DNA from: Tuctoria greenei
Lineage: Eukaryota > Streptophyta > Magnoliopsida > Poales > Poaceae
Assembly: GCA_036927565.1 (NCBI GenBank)
Contig: JAYESD010000001.1
Coordinates: 77,643,751 to 77,707,750 of the forward strand
DNA: 64,000 bases
Direction: 5' to 3'
Part shown: positions 34,670 to 45,179 of the stretch, piece by piece
How positions within the stretch are numbered: position 1 is the stretch's first letter
Layout of the letters: the number at the start of each line of letters is the position of its first letter
Program-made: the position numbers and the translations under genes
Notes under the pieces: model-generated
What the model was told of the DNA's origin: nothing
The model's database searches: none
What the model saw: the letters and a program-made list of their open reading frames with translations, nothing else

Positions 34670-37600
34670 ATGGTGCGTACTCGTACAGCCTCAGAGGTAG
34701 GAGGATCTAGTGGAGGACAGGGGGATGACACACCACCCCCGGGGCAGAATACGCCTCAGACGCAACCACCTCCACCACCTCCAACCACACTCCCCAGGAG
34801 TCTCGCGGAGGTTCTTGCTGCAGTGCTCGGCTCGCGTGACGAGCAAACCGAGTTACTGCGGACGTTGGTGCAGCACTCGTCCCGTCAAGGGGGACGACAG
34901 GATGATGGACCGCGTCAGCAATTTCAGAGTTCCTACTCTGATTTCTCATCGACACACCCACCGGTATTCAGAGAAGCCGATGAACCGTTGGACGCGGATA
35001 ACTGGCTCCGCACCATTGAAGGAAAGTTCGGTTTACTCGCGGTAACCGAACAACAGAAGACATTGTTTGCAGCGCAACAACTGCAGGGGTCTGCCGGTGC
35101 GTGGTGGGCCAATTACCTTGCCGCACGCCCCGCAGGTCATGTCGTAAGCTGGACCGAATTCCGGGAGGCATTTCGCGCCTACCACATCCCTCCCGGGATT
35201 ATGAGGAGGAAGCTTCAAGAGTTCTTGGAGCTAAGGCAAGGAGGAAGGAGTGCATACGAATATTCCAAATCATTCAACCACTTGGCCCAATATGCTCAGG
35301 ACCAAGTGAATACCGAAGATCGGAAGCGGGAATGTTTCTACCGGGGTTTGAACCCCAAGTTGAAGGACAAGCTTGCTCTGTTCAACCGCGGCAACTTCAA
35401 CGACATAGTCAATGCCGCTATCATGCAGGAGGACGCTACGCGCGAGCTGTCCTCCGATAAAAAGAAGAGGGGTGCTCCACAGAGCAGCGGAGGTGGTGCT
35501 CCTCAGAAGTACCGTATGGTGTATCGATCACCATCCGGCCAAAGGTGGCAGCCGCCATCGCGATCACCAATGTTCCGTGGTCGTCAGTTCAACAACGGCG
35601 GATTTCGGCCGCAGCAACAACAGGGGATGGTTCCACGTGCACTTCCACCTCCACCACGTGCACCGGGATTCCGTCCTCCCCTTCGCATTGGCCAAACCCC
35701 GTACACGTGTTTCACGTGTGGACGTACGGGGCACTTCGCCAAGGATTGTCCGCAGAATCAACAAAGCGGAGGGCAATCATCTTACCAGGGGGCCAACCAA
35801 CCCCGCAACCAGCCCAAGAAGCTAGCCACCAGACCCGGCAACATCCACCACCTCGCTATCGAGGACGTTCCAGAAGGCGCACCCGTGCTCACGGGTACGT
35901 TCTCTATCTTCAATCAACCCGTAGTCATACTCTTTGACTCCAGAGCTTCACACAATGTCATTAGTAAATCTTTTGTCGTTAAAAGTCAATTGCCTGTTAT
36001 CTCCACAAAAACCCCATATGTGATTAGCACTCCAGCCGGGAAAACGGTAACAAATAAATTGGTTCCTAGAATCCCACTTAACCTAGATGGAACCATATAT
36101 CTTACTTCATTTCTGATATTAGAACATCAAAAGCTAGATATCATCTTAGGAATGGCATGGTTGCAATACCATGGTGCTATCCTTGATATCGTTCCTCGAA
36201 AAATTTATCTAAACTCTCCACTCCATCAGCCCCAGGTTCTCACTCTTGAGAACATCATTCCATTAGACCCATCCACTCACAACACCGAGGTTATGGAACT
36301 TAAGGATATTCCGGTAGTATGTGAATACCCCGACGTATTTCCTGAAGATCTTCCTGGTATGCCCCCAGAGAGAGATATAGAGTTCAAGATTGAACTTGCA
36401 CCAGGAACAGTGCCAATTTCAAGGCCACCCTACAAGATGGCACCTAAGGAACTTGCAGAACTGAAGGAACAATTAACTGAACTTGAAAGCAAAGGTTTTA
36501 TTCGTCCAAGTTCATCACCATGGGGTTGTTCTGCACTGTTTGTAGAAAAGAAAGATAAGACCTTGAGGCTGTGTGTAGACTATCGTCCACTTAATGCTGT
36601 CACCATCAAGAACAAGTACCCACTACCGCGCATTGATATTCTTTTCGATCAATTAGTGGGTGCTAAAGTGTTTTCGAAGATGGATCTTCGTTCTGGTTAT
36701 CATCAAATTAGAATCCGACCAGAAGATATATCCAAGACAGCCTTCTCAACAAGGTATGGACTGTATGAGTACCTGGTTATGTCCTTCGGGTTAACCAACG
36801 CCCCGGCTCATTTCATGTATCTCATGAACTCAGTGTTCATGCCGGAATTGGACAAGTTCGTCGTGGTCTTCATTGACGATATACTTGTGTATTCCAAATC
36901 CGAAGAAGAACATGCTCAACACTTGCATATTGTGCTTCAGCGATTACGGGACCATCAGTTGTATGCTAAGTTCAGCAAGTGTGAATTCTGGATCAACCAG
37001 GTGCCATTTTTAGGGCACATCATTTCAGCAGAAGGTATTGCAGTTGATCCAAGCAAGATCAAGCAAGTCCTCAAATGGGAGTCTCCAAAGTCTGTACATG
37101 AAGTCCGAAGTTTCCTGGGTTTAGCAGGATATTACCGGAGGTTTATACCCAGTTTCTCCAAAATAGCTAAACCAATGACAGAACTTCTGAAGAAAGGACA
37201 AAAGTATGTATGGACTGAGGCATGTGAGGCAGGTTTCAAAGCATTGGTGAAACACCTTACAACGGCACCAGTTTTAGCCCAACCAGACACAACCAAAGCA
37301 TTTGAGGTCTTTTGCGACGCATCTGGGATTGGTTTAGGTTGTGTATTAATGCAAGAGCGAAGAGTGATCGCGTATGGATCGCGACAGCTTCGGAACCACG
37401 AGCAGCACTACCCGACTCATGATCTTGAGCTGGCTGCTGTGGTGCTAGCATTGAAGATGTGGAGGCATTATCTACTGGGTAATTTAGTACACCTCTACAC
37501 TGATCACAAAAGCTTGAAATACATCTTCACCCAGAAGGATTTGAATATGCGACAAAGGCGATGGTTAGAATTGATCAAGGATTATGAGATTGAGATCCAC

Positions 37601-39193
37601 TACCATCCAGGCAAGGCGAATGTAGTCGCCGATGCACTGAGCCGCAAGTCCCATGTCAACAATCTTTCCCTCACCACAATGGAAGGTAAAGAAGGACAGA
37701 GTCTTTACTTGGTTCCATATGCAGCACTCTACAACCTAGCTCTCATTCCTACCATCAGGGAGGATATTGTAGCAGCTCAAAAGGAAGACAAGGGGATGTC
37801 GCATATTCGACAAAGAATGATAAAGGGGGAAATGAAATGTTTCCATAGTGACAAAGAGGGTACCATCTGGTTTAACGACCGTATAGTGGTACCCCGAAAC
37901 ATGGAACTTAGAAAGAAGATACTGGACGAAGCTCATTTTTCCAAGTATTCCATTCATCCGGGAAGCAACAAGATGTACCAAGATTTGAAGAAGAAATTCT
38001 GGTGGACTCGGATGAAGAGAGAAGTAGCTAAATACGTGTCCGAGTGTGATACGTGCCGGCGAGTAAAGGCCGACCATATGAAGGCAGCTGGACAGCTTCA
38101 ACCTTTAAGCATACCGACTTGGAAATGGGAGGATATCAGTATGGATTTCATTGTTGGGTTGCCTCCCACTCTCCATAAACACGACTCCATTTGGGTGATC
38201 GTTGACCGATTGACCAAATCGGCTCATTTCATACCGGTCCGCGTGGCATACGATGCGAGGCGATATGCGGAAATTTATATCTCCAGAATAATATGTCTAC
38301 ATGGTGTACCCTGTACCATCATCTCAGATCGTGGAGCTGTATTTGTTTCGCGATTCTGGGAGCATCTCCACGCTGCACTGGGAACCAAGTTAATTCGGAG
38401 CTCGGCCTATCATCCTCAGACCGATGGTCAGACCGAACGGGTGAATCAAGTGCTAGAAGACATGCTTCGTGCCTGTGCCATCCACCAGGGCAAGAACTGG
38501 GATGATCATCTACCTTTGGCGGAGTTTTCATACAACAACGGTTACCAAGCTAGCATCCAGATGGCGCCCTATGAAGCTCTCTATGGCCGAAAGTGTCGCA
38601 CACCCTTGAACTGATGCGAATCAGGTGAACGGGCAGTGTACGGCATCGACTTAGTAAATGACGCCGAGGATCGAGTTCGCACTATTCAGGCGAATCTCAA
38701 AGCTGCTCAGTCTCGTCAGAAGAGCTACGCGGACAAACGACGTCGACCTCTTCACTTCAAAATTGGAGATCAAGTTTATCTTCGGGTATCCCCTATGAAA
38801 GGTATCCATCGATTCGGAATGAAAGGGAAGCTAGCCCCACGTTTTATTGGGCCATTCGCAATCCTAGCACAATGCGTACCTGTGGCATATCAATTAGAGT
38901 TACCACCGTCACTTTCAGGGGTTCACAATGTGTTCCACGTTTCTCAGTTACGAAAGTGTCTTAAAACTCCCGCTGATGTCCGCATAGAGGATTTGGAAGC
39001 TCTCCAACCAGATCTCACCTATTCCGAGCATCCAATTCAGATCATCGATGAAAAGACTCGCACCACAAGAAGCCGCACCTTGCATTTCTATAAGGTTTTG
39101 TGGAGCAACCACAGTGCGGAAGAAGCCACGTGGGAAAGCGAGGAGTATCTTAGAACGAACTATCCGGACTTATTAGCGGCATATGTTCGATAG
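34670..39193 (+). pseudogene. gag-pol: Element E gag-pol polyprotein, complete except for one in-frame stop
   Basis: A single frame of 1,507 codons plus stop from ATG 34,670 ([12 protein letters not shown]). The frame is open a further 14 codons upstream, but all of the recognisable protein starts here. Gag is residues about 1-340, with capsid-type AGAWWANYL, followed by a CCHC knuckle [14 protein letters not shown] (from 347). The protease motif is [10 protein letters not shown] (Asp 423), with Arg where Gly is usual. RT has [19 protein letters not shown] and FIDDILVYS (Asp 736). RNase H starts [10 protein letters not shown] (Asp 883). The integrase zinc region has [10 protein letters not shown] and CDTCRR, and the DDE residues are Asp 1159, Asp 1220 and Glu 1256, with 35 residues between the last two. 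The C-terminal part (LHFYKVLWSNHSAEEATWE) resembles the chromodomain of Tekay/Del elements. The only break is TGA at 38,612-38,614 (codon 1315), where related elements usually have Trp. Translation would end after the integrase core and drop the chromodomain region. Confidence 0.93.
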
Positions 39194-39219
39194 ATCCTTT
39201 TTCCTTTGCCTTCTTTTGT

Positions 39220-39236
39220 AATCTCGGGACGAGATT
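39220..39236 (+). other. Perfect hairpin 18 nt before the 3' LTR of element E
   Basis: AATCTCG, loop GGA, CGAGATT: a 7-bp stem in the short 3' untranslated region, just upstream of the polypurine tract and 18 bases from the LTR. Confidence 0.9.
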
Positions 39237-39239
39237 CTT

Positions 39240-39254
39240 TTAAGGGGGGAGGAA
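39240..39254 (+). other. Polypurine tract of element E
   Basis: TTAAGGGGGGAGGAA immediately before the LTR start TGTAAAACC. Confidence 0.9.
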
Positions 39255-42200
39255 TGTAAAACCCCACTTTTATGGCATGTTAAGTTCATATGGGTTTTGT
39301 GATCAACTATTTTGGATCTCCAATATAATGGTACACATGAACTATGCCATCCAAAACTTATCTTGCACTCTTTGTTAGATTCTTTTATCATAGGTATTGG
39401 ACTTCACCATGAATCCAAATTATATTCTATTCACCTTTTAAGAATAAGAATTTTTAGATAAGGATTAGTAAGCAATGCACAATGAAGCCCTAATAAGCTC
39501 TAAACCAAATATTCAAATTAAGGGCTCTAAATTTTTCCATGAACTCCCAAATTCCTCAAATAGCATGCTTACAAAGTTTCAAAATTTTAGAAACTCATCT
39601 ACTATTTTTATTGAGGTGCGTAGCAAATTTGAATCAAATTCAAATCTGAATTTTTAATTCTTCTCCAACTTCTTTAAACATAAGAATTGAATTCACCATT
39701 GTGTTCAGAATAATTCATTTGCCATCTCCACAAAATTTCATGATTTTTGGAGTTGATCTTCTATTTTTAAATGAATTAGTAACTGAGTTGTGGGGAGAAT
39801 CACTGGACAGTGGGCCCCACATGTCAGCTCCCCTTTTAAACGGATCAGCTCAACCCCGACACCTCTGCACCGCCGCGCCCCCGCTCGACACCGCGCGCGC
39901 ATGCAGCTCCAGCGAGCTGCCTGCCTGCTCGCCGCGGCTCTATAAAAGGCCGGCCGAAGCCCCCTTTAATCCTCATCCCCGATCACAGCTCCACTGCCTC
40001 GCCATTTTTCTTCCGCCGCGCGCCATCGCCGCCGCTCGCCACTGCTCCGCGGCGTGCCGCCGTTCCACGCCGTTTCAAGCCTAGCTCCAAAGAGCAAAAA
40101 GGTGCGCCTGATCAAACTCTAGCTCGTGGTACAAACCATTTCCCTTATCGTTGAAGCCTGAGCAAGATATTGTTCGTTTCCTCTACGGCCGAGGGTAGAT
40201 AGCTAGCTATGATTTCATGTCAAATTCCTTTTCGGCAAGCAATCATCCTTTGCAATTACTTAGAGATAGTTTCTATAGGCCCTAGCGATCCTGTCTGAGC
40301 AAAAACCTTTAAGGATCGTCAAGCAACGGCTCTGAATTTCGAGTTTTGCTCGCCGCCGGTGAGAAAACCTCGGTTCACCGTCGAACTCATGATTCCCGGA
40401 AACTCACTCCCCTTATGCGCCCATATCCATGAACTCCATCATCCCAGAAAGGTTTTGGAGCAATTCCCGAGTGATTTGAGCTACTCTATAGAGAGCTCTA
40501 GGTTGCCCGAGCGCTCATCGCCGCCACCGCCGTCGCACGACCTTTTCCGGCGAGTTTCAAGACCCACTGACCTCACCACCGTGCTCAGCGACCCCAAAAA
40601 CCCCCAGGCGGCAAGTTTCCGCGATTCTGGTGCGTTGGATTGGCCGGCGGCGAGGCTCGCCGGAGAGCACCGCCGCGGGAACCCCGCGCGCCGCCCGCGT
40701 CGGGAGGTAGAAGACGACGCGGCGGGTCCCGCGTGTCAGCGGCGGTAAATCCCGTCGGATCAGGTGTGGCCACGGGATTTGCTGTGGCTACGCGGTGGGA
40801 ATCTGTGGCCCCCGTGTGGTTTAAATACTATTGGTTCATTTTAAAACAGTGGGGCCCACGAGTTAAATCAAATTAGGAAATTATTCCAGAATAGGCTCCA
40901 ACTTAGAAAATCCATAACTTTCTGTAGAATACTCCAAAATTCTTCAAACAAATTTTGTTCGAAAGCTCTCGAGCTCTAGTTTCTGTCAATACCAATTAGG
41001 TTCTGTGAAACTCAGAGTTAAATTCTGTAGAAAATAATCTTTCCTAATGCAAATGAAATTTTTCCAGACAAGATATCCACAGGAAAAATCCCCAAAATTC
41101 ACATAAAAATTATTATCCTATTCTTGATTATCAGGCAAAATTTGGGAGCCATAGCACCTGTTTAACTCTCTGTATAATTCAATTTCCTTTTTCAGCTATT
41201 AAATTTTCACAGCTATTAGGTTGCTTTAGTAGATCCCAAAATTTTACTGAGTCTTCCTTTAGTCATACCCTAGCCCCTGTTAAAGTCTTAGATTTAATTA
41301 ACCTACTATGCCAGTCCTAAATCAGTTACAAACTAAATATTGAATTAATATCTAGAAACTCAATTATAAAGTAAGTTCAGAAATTCTTGCCGAATTAGAA
41401 ATACAATAACTCCTTCCCCACAGCTTAGAAAATTTTGAAGCAAATTTTGCTAAGACCAGAACCACTCCCTCCATCTTGATTATCAACTGTTAGCTAGGTT
41501 CAAGCTACAGTTTCCTCTCGGAAATTTTTGGAAGTTGATCTGCTTGCCATACTTTCGGAGACCACAATCTGCTATGATCATCTCCTGTTCTTTGCAAGAG
41601 CTTTGATCATATTCCCTAGTATCTACCATCGAAGTTCCAAAGCCAATCAAGATCCCTGTCATATAGTGATCACCATGAATTAATTTATGGTCTTAAAATA
41701 AATAAATTTCAAAGTCATTTATATATCCATGTTATCTGCATATCGTATAGTGACCGAAGTCGAGGAGGAGCCAGAAGCCTTGGAAGAGAACCTTCCAATT
41801 TTTAACTCAGAACCTGACCTGCAACAAGGCAAGCCCCGGTTTGCATTTAAGTCGTTTATAAACTTTTGCTTTATCACTATGATGAGTAGTATATGAATTG
41901 TGCATTACGTCTAGGGTGAATGATACTCCACTTGCATGACCAAAAATCCCAGGGGTTTATTTGGCACGAGTTACAGTTTGACCTGTAGTAACTGCTTTGC
42001 TAATGCATAGGAGATCCGGTAGAAGTCGAGTAGTTGGAATCTACTCGCGAGAGATGTATCTCACAGGATTGGTTGAATGGAAAATGGCTTAATATAATGA
42101 AATTGAGACCGGGCAGGGAATGGCTAGGAAGCGGCGAGAAGTGAGTCTCGGTCGCATAGCTCTGCCTGTGTCGATTAAGGCCCGCGTCGTGTGCGGCCCC

Positions 42201-43285
42201 TTCGGACAAGCTTGAATTGTACCGGCAATATAATGGACATATGGAATCCAATAAACTGATGTAACTTGATAACTGGGATGTTGAGACCCATTAACTCACC
42301 ATCGATAGGGGTGGGTTGAGGACAGTAAGGTGTAAATCGGTCGGCGGACACATGAGGTGTTCCGTGCGGAGACCTTCTGTTTGCGGAGGTGAGACGGGCT
42401 CAGCATTTGAGTTTCTTGTGAAAGGTGGCCATATACGCCTAGTACTGAAGTGTTATGTAGGTACAGGTGTGCTCGCTGACACTTCCGAACGACGTATGTG
42501 TCGTGTTGTCCGGGTGTGTCTTGATTGCAATCACTGTCCCTCGCAGTAATAGAGTACCGCTTGTTCACTGAGCGGTGACGTAGTAAATACTAAAGAAGTC
42601 AGGAAAGTCAGATGATATTGAATTATATTTACTTTGCAACTTTGTTTGGTTTAGAGATAGTATAACTAAAGATTTACAATTTCCCCATACTTTAGCTGTA
42701 ATAGCATTATGTGCTTTGGGCATGTCATATCATCGGTAAAGCGTTTCTTGTTTGATTGTGGAGCCCATGATGTGCCGTGCTCAGGGAATGTCATTTGCTA
42801 CTTAAAACTTGGTTATAAGGATCCACTTGTAGGCGAGTTATTTATGCTATTCCTTACCTATGTTTAGTGTCCCCATGCATCTGTCTAGTGAGACGGTTAA
42901 GTCTTGCTGAGCCTTAAGCTCACGTTTGCAGTTAACGAGTTTTTGCAGGTTACCCTTTTGAGAATGGGTTTGACGATGAGGCAACACCCCCTCCAGGGTG
43001 TACAGCCGAGTGGGAACCCTGCACGCCGCCATAGTTTGAGTGTTGCTAGTGCAAAGTATCCCTGGCATGGAAAACTTTGCTTTTTGCATAGCTAGTGCTG
43101 AGAGCGTAGCTATGGTATGTATATATTTCTTTACATCCGCTAGTATTGTGAAAACTTCCGCTGTGTAGTAAATAAAAGACTTGGTATTGTACATTATTCT
43201 GGTTCTATTCTTGTAAACTGTTGGGTGTCGCATCGCACGACAGCACCCAATGAGATCCTCGGATGTGTGGACCCCGGTCCCCACA
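39255..43285 (+). repeat. 3' LTR of element E
   Basis: 4,031 bp, the same length as the 5' LTR. Differences seen by eye include C/T near 39,579, G/T near 39,787, A/G near 40,814 and C/G near 43,243. TSD GAGGG follows at 43,286-43,290. Confidence 0.95.
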
Positions 43286-43290
43286 GAGGG

Positions 43291-43298
43291 TACCAACA
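43291..43298 (-). repeat. Detached terminus of the A 5' LTR
   Basis: TACCAACA, the complement of the LTR start TGTTGGTA. It is separated from the rest of the LTR by E, which inserted 8 bp from the end. Confidence 0.7.
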
Positions 43299-44005
43299 GG
43301 GTTGAATTAATCAAACATCAAAATGCGGCGTCATGTCATCGTGACGTGGTGCGTCATGGCTGGCTTAACACGTACGTGTGTATGCAACATTCTACATCAT
43401 CATCTCTCAGACCCTCATAACAGAAAGACATCAGTCCACCGTTTTCTCTGGTGAGATTAAAACATCCTCCTAGTATTTCACATATGCCTTGAAATTTATT
43501 TGATTAATTAAATAAATGGATCCAAGACCCAAATATCTAACACCTTGTGGGTGTATTACCCACATTACCCATAGTTATGAATTTTGATCAGTCAAGAGTT
43601 TTCCATGGATTTTGATTCCAGTAGTTTTTTCACATTTTTCATTCCTACATTTTGTCAATTACTGTGTTTTTCTTATTCTATTGTTTTTCATTCCTACTAT
43701 CCAAACAAAGCTTAAACGAGGCTAAGCATCTAACGATGTTGTGTGGTCAAGAAATACAGGAATCCCCTCTCGCAACAGCTAGCACACCAGCTCCGGCGCA
43801 CGTACGACACACGTGATATTCTTCTCGCCTTCTGTGCCAGAAACACCATAGCGGCAGTGCGTACCTTCTTCTGTGACGTAGCTGCTGTTTTTTTTTTGCT
43901 ATTTAGGAGTTTTGGCGCTCCAACACGTGCATTATCATCGGGATCTAGGAGTTTTGCGCCGACTCCATCATTCCGCTTGGGACACCAAGTGGATGCATTG
44001 GCACT
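43299..44005. other. Unassigned sequence between elements A and F
   Basis: About 0.7 kb that matches no element in the window; it may be older host sequence. No ORF is convincing. The phrase TTTTTCATTCCTA occurs twice (about 43,633 and 43,687), and CTATCCAAACAAAGC follows the second; this resembles the end of grass miniature inverted-repeat elements, but no left terminal repeat is visible. An imperfect repeat AGGAGTTTTGGCGCTCCA / AGGAGTTTTGCGCCGACTCC occurs at about 43,905 and 43,947. I cannot assign a function. Confidence 0.4.
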
Positions 44006-44085
44006 TGTCGGTATCCCGTAGATCGGGTACCCCCGCGCACAAAGAGAAAACGGCTAAGGACTTGGCCTCTACTTGGAGGCAGAGT

Positions 44086-44505
44086 CCGAGGCTGCCACGT
44101 CGTGGAGGAAAGGACCAGATCATACCTCCCCGCCGGGGCGGCCTCCCGGGCTACCTCGTGGCCGGCAGGACCGGACCCTCACCTCCCCGCCGAGGCAGGC
44201 TCCGGGGCTGCCACATGGCCGAGGACCAGACCCTCGCCTCCCCGCCGAGGCAGGCTCCGGGGCTGCCACGTGGCCGGCAGGACCAGACTCTCCACCCCGC
44301 CGACGCGGGTTCCGGGGCTGACACGTAGCCAATGGAACTCCTGGACCAAGCCCTTCTCCCCGCAAGGAAGGGCTCCTGGACTTTCACGTGGCCTGCAGGG
44401 CTGAGCCTCCGCTCTCCCGCGGAGGTGGGCTCCGGAGGCGCCACGTGACTTGTACAGCTGGGCACTCAACTCCCGGCAGGGGCAGGCTCCGGTGCAACCA
44501 CGTGG
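44086..44505 (+). repeat. Tandem G-box units in the U3 of element F
   Basis: Recurrent phrase CCCCGCCGAGGCAGGCTCCG, then GGGCTGCCACGTGGCC. Core variants include CCACGTCG, CCACATGG, CCACGTGG, ACACGTAG, TCACGTGG, CCACGTGA and CCACGTGG. CACGTG is the plant G-box, and ACGTG is the ABRE core bound by bZIP/bHLH factors (established knowledge). An enhancer role is inference. Confidence 0.75.
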
Positions 44506-44895
44506 CGGTGGGCCGACTCCATGCGGTAGGAGGCTGCAGTAAAGGAAAGAGTGCGGCGCTCAGATAAGCATTAAGTACGCGCGCCTTCCCCAGGCGAAGC
44601 TGAGTCGCGCATGCGAAAGTTAAGGCTCTAGTGTCCTGTCTTGTCCAAGTAGCCAGTACATACCCACTACGCAAGGCGGACGAGTAAGCCGCGAGGACAA
44701 GACGGACGGGACGGGCCCTGCCATCATCAACAACTATGTGTAGCCCTGGCGCACGATGCGGCGAGACGGCACATTGAAGCTCCTGACAAAGGGAAGTAGA
44801 TAGCATTTAATCCTATATCTGGTATAGGATTTGGCTCTACCCGGGACCACCTGTCAGGGCCTGGGGCCCACCTTGTGACTGCAGAGTCCTTAAAC

Positions 44896-44904
44896 TATAA
44901 AAGG
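44896..44904 (+). promoter_or_regulatory. TATA box of element F LTR
   Basis: TATAAAAGG about 0.9 kb into the LTR, downstream of the G-box array. Confidence 0.75.
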
Positions 44905-45153
44905 ACTCTACAGACGACCTTCACAGGGGACGGATCAGACCGATTGAAACTCATATGCGCTCAAGCAAGGCAATACACTTACACTCCCGTGGACGTAGGG
45001 TGTTACGCTCCGGCGGCCCGAACCACGTAAACCCTCTGTGTTCATCATCTTGTTGTGCTCAATCTCTTGGGACTAGCCCTCATGAATCCAAATAACCTCC
45101 GCGGACTGCTCTCTAAGCAGGTCTAGGGGAAGTATCGTTTAAGACCTTCGACA

Positions 45154-45179
45154 TTTTGTGCGCCAGGTAGGGGGGCTTT
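45154..45179 (+). other. Primer region of element F
   Basis: TTTTGTGCGCCAGGTAGGGG follows the LTR directly. A has TTTGGCGCG followed by GTAGGCGG at the same place, so this is the family's primer site. The tRNA is not assigned. The last five bases (45,175-45,179, GCTTT) are the left target-site copy of G. Confidence 0.6.
45175..45179. repeat. Target-site duplication of element G, left copy
   Basis: GCTTT, matched by 58,207-58,211 beyond LTR3. No such duplication flanks the middle LTR, so the tandem arose from one insertion. Confidence 0.85.

Larger units (their letters stand above)
27336..43285 (+). mobile_element. Element E: young, nearly intact Ty3/gypsy chromovirus (Tekay/Del-like), 15.95 kb
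   Basis: The full structure is present: TSD GAGGG, 5' LTR 27,336-31,366, tRNA-iMet primer site, leader, extra ORF, gag-pol, hairpin, purine tract, 3' LTR 39,255-43,285, TSD GAGGG. Both LTRs are 4,031 bp with no length difference and about ten substitutions by eye. The order RT-RNase H-integrase, one long polyprotein and a C-terminal chromodomain-like region point to a chromovirus. The very long LTRs and the extra ORF upstream of gag point to the Tekay/Del group; rice RIRE3/RIRE8 are, from memory, comparable. One nonsense codon in the integrase region is the only break seen. Confidence 0.93.
20332..43298 (-). mobile_element. Element A: decayed Tat-lineage Ty3/gypsy element on the minus strand, split by E
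   Basis: Reading leftward from the right: 5' LTR (43,298-43,291 joined to 27,335-26,303), primer region, gag, protease, RT, RNase H and integrase, broken off at 20,332 where B inserted. The 3' remainder must lie left of the window. The gag start (MVNIRPLVGT) and the phrase QWINDVDHLV match element F (MVNGHFNAGT, WINDVDHLV), so A and F belong to one family. All coding parts have frequent stops and frameshifts. The candidate target-site flank on the right is GGTTG (43,299-43,303). The span given includes inserted element E (27,336-43,285). Confidence 0.8.
44006..45153 (+). repeat. 5' LTR of element F
   Basis: 1,148 bp with TGTCG/CGACA ends. The U3 from about 44,086 to 44,505 is a tandem array of about eight 50-60-bp GC-rich units. 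Each has a variant of CACGTG and most have CTCCGG. TATA box at 44,896-44,904. The U5 contains GGCGGCCCGAACCACGTAAA as in C. Confidence 0.85.
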
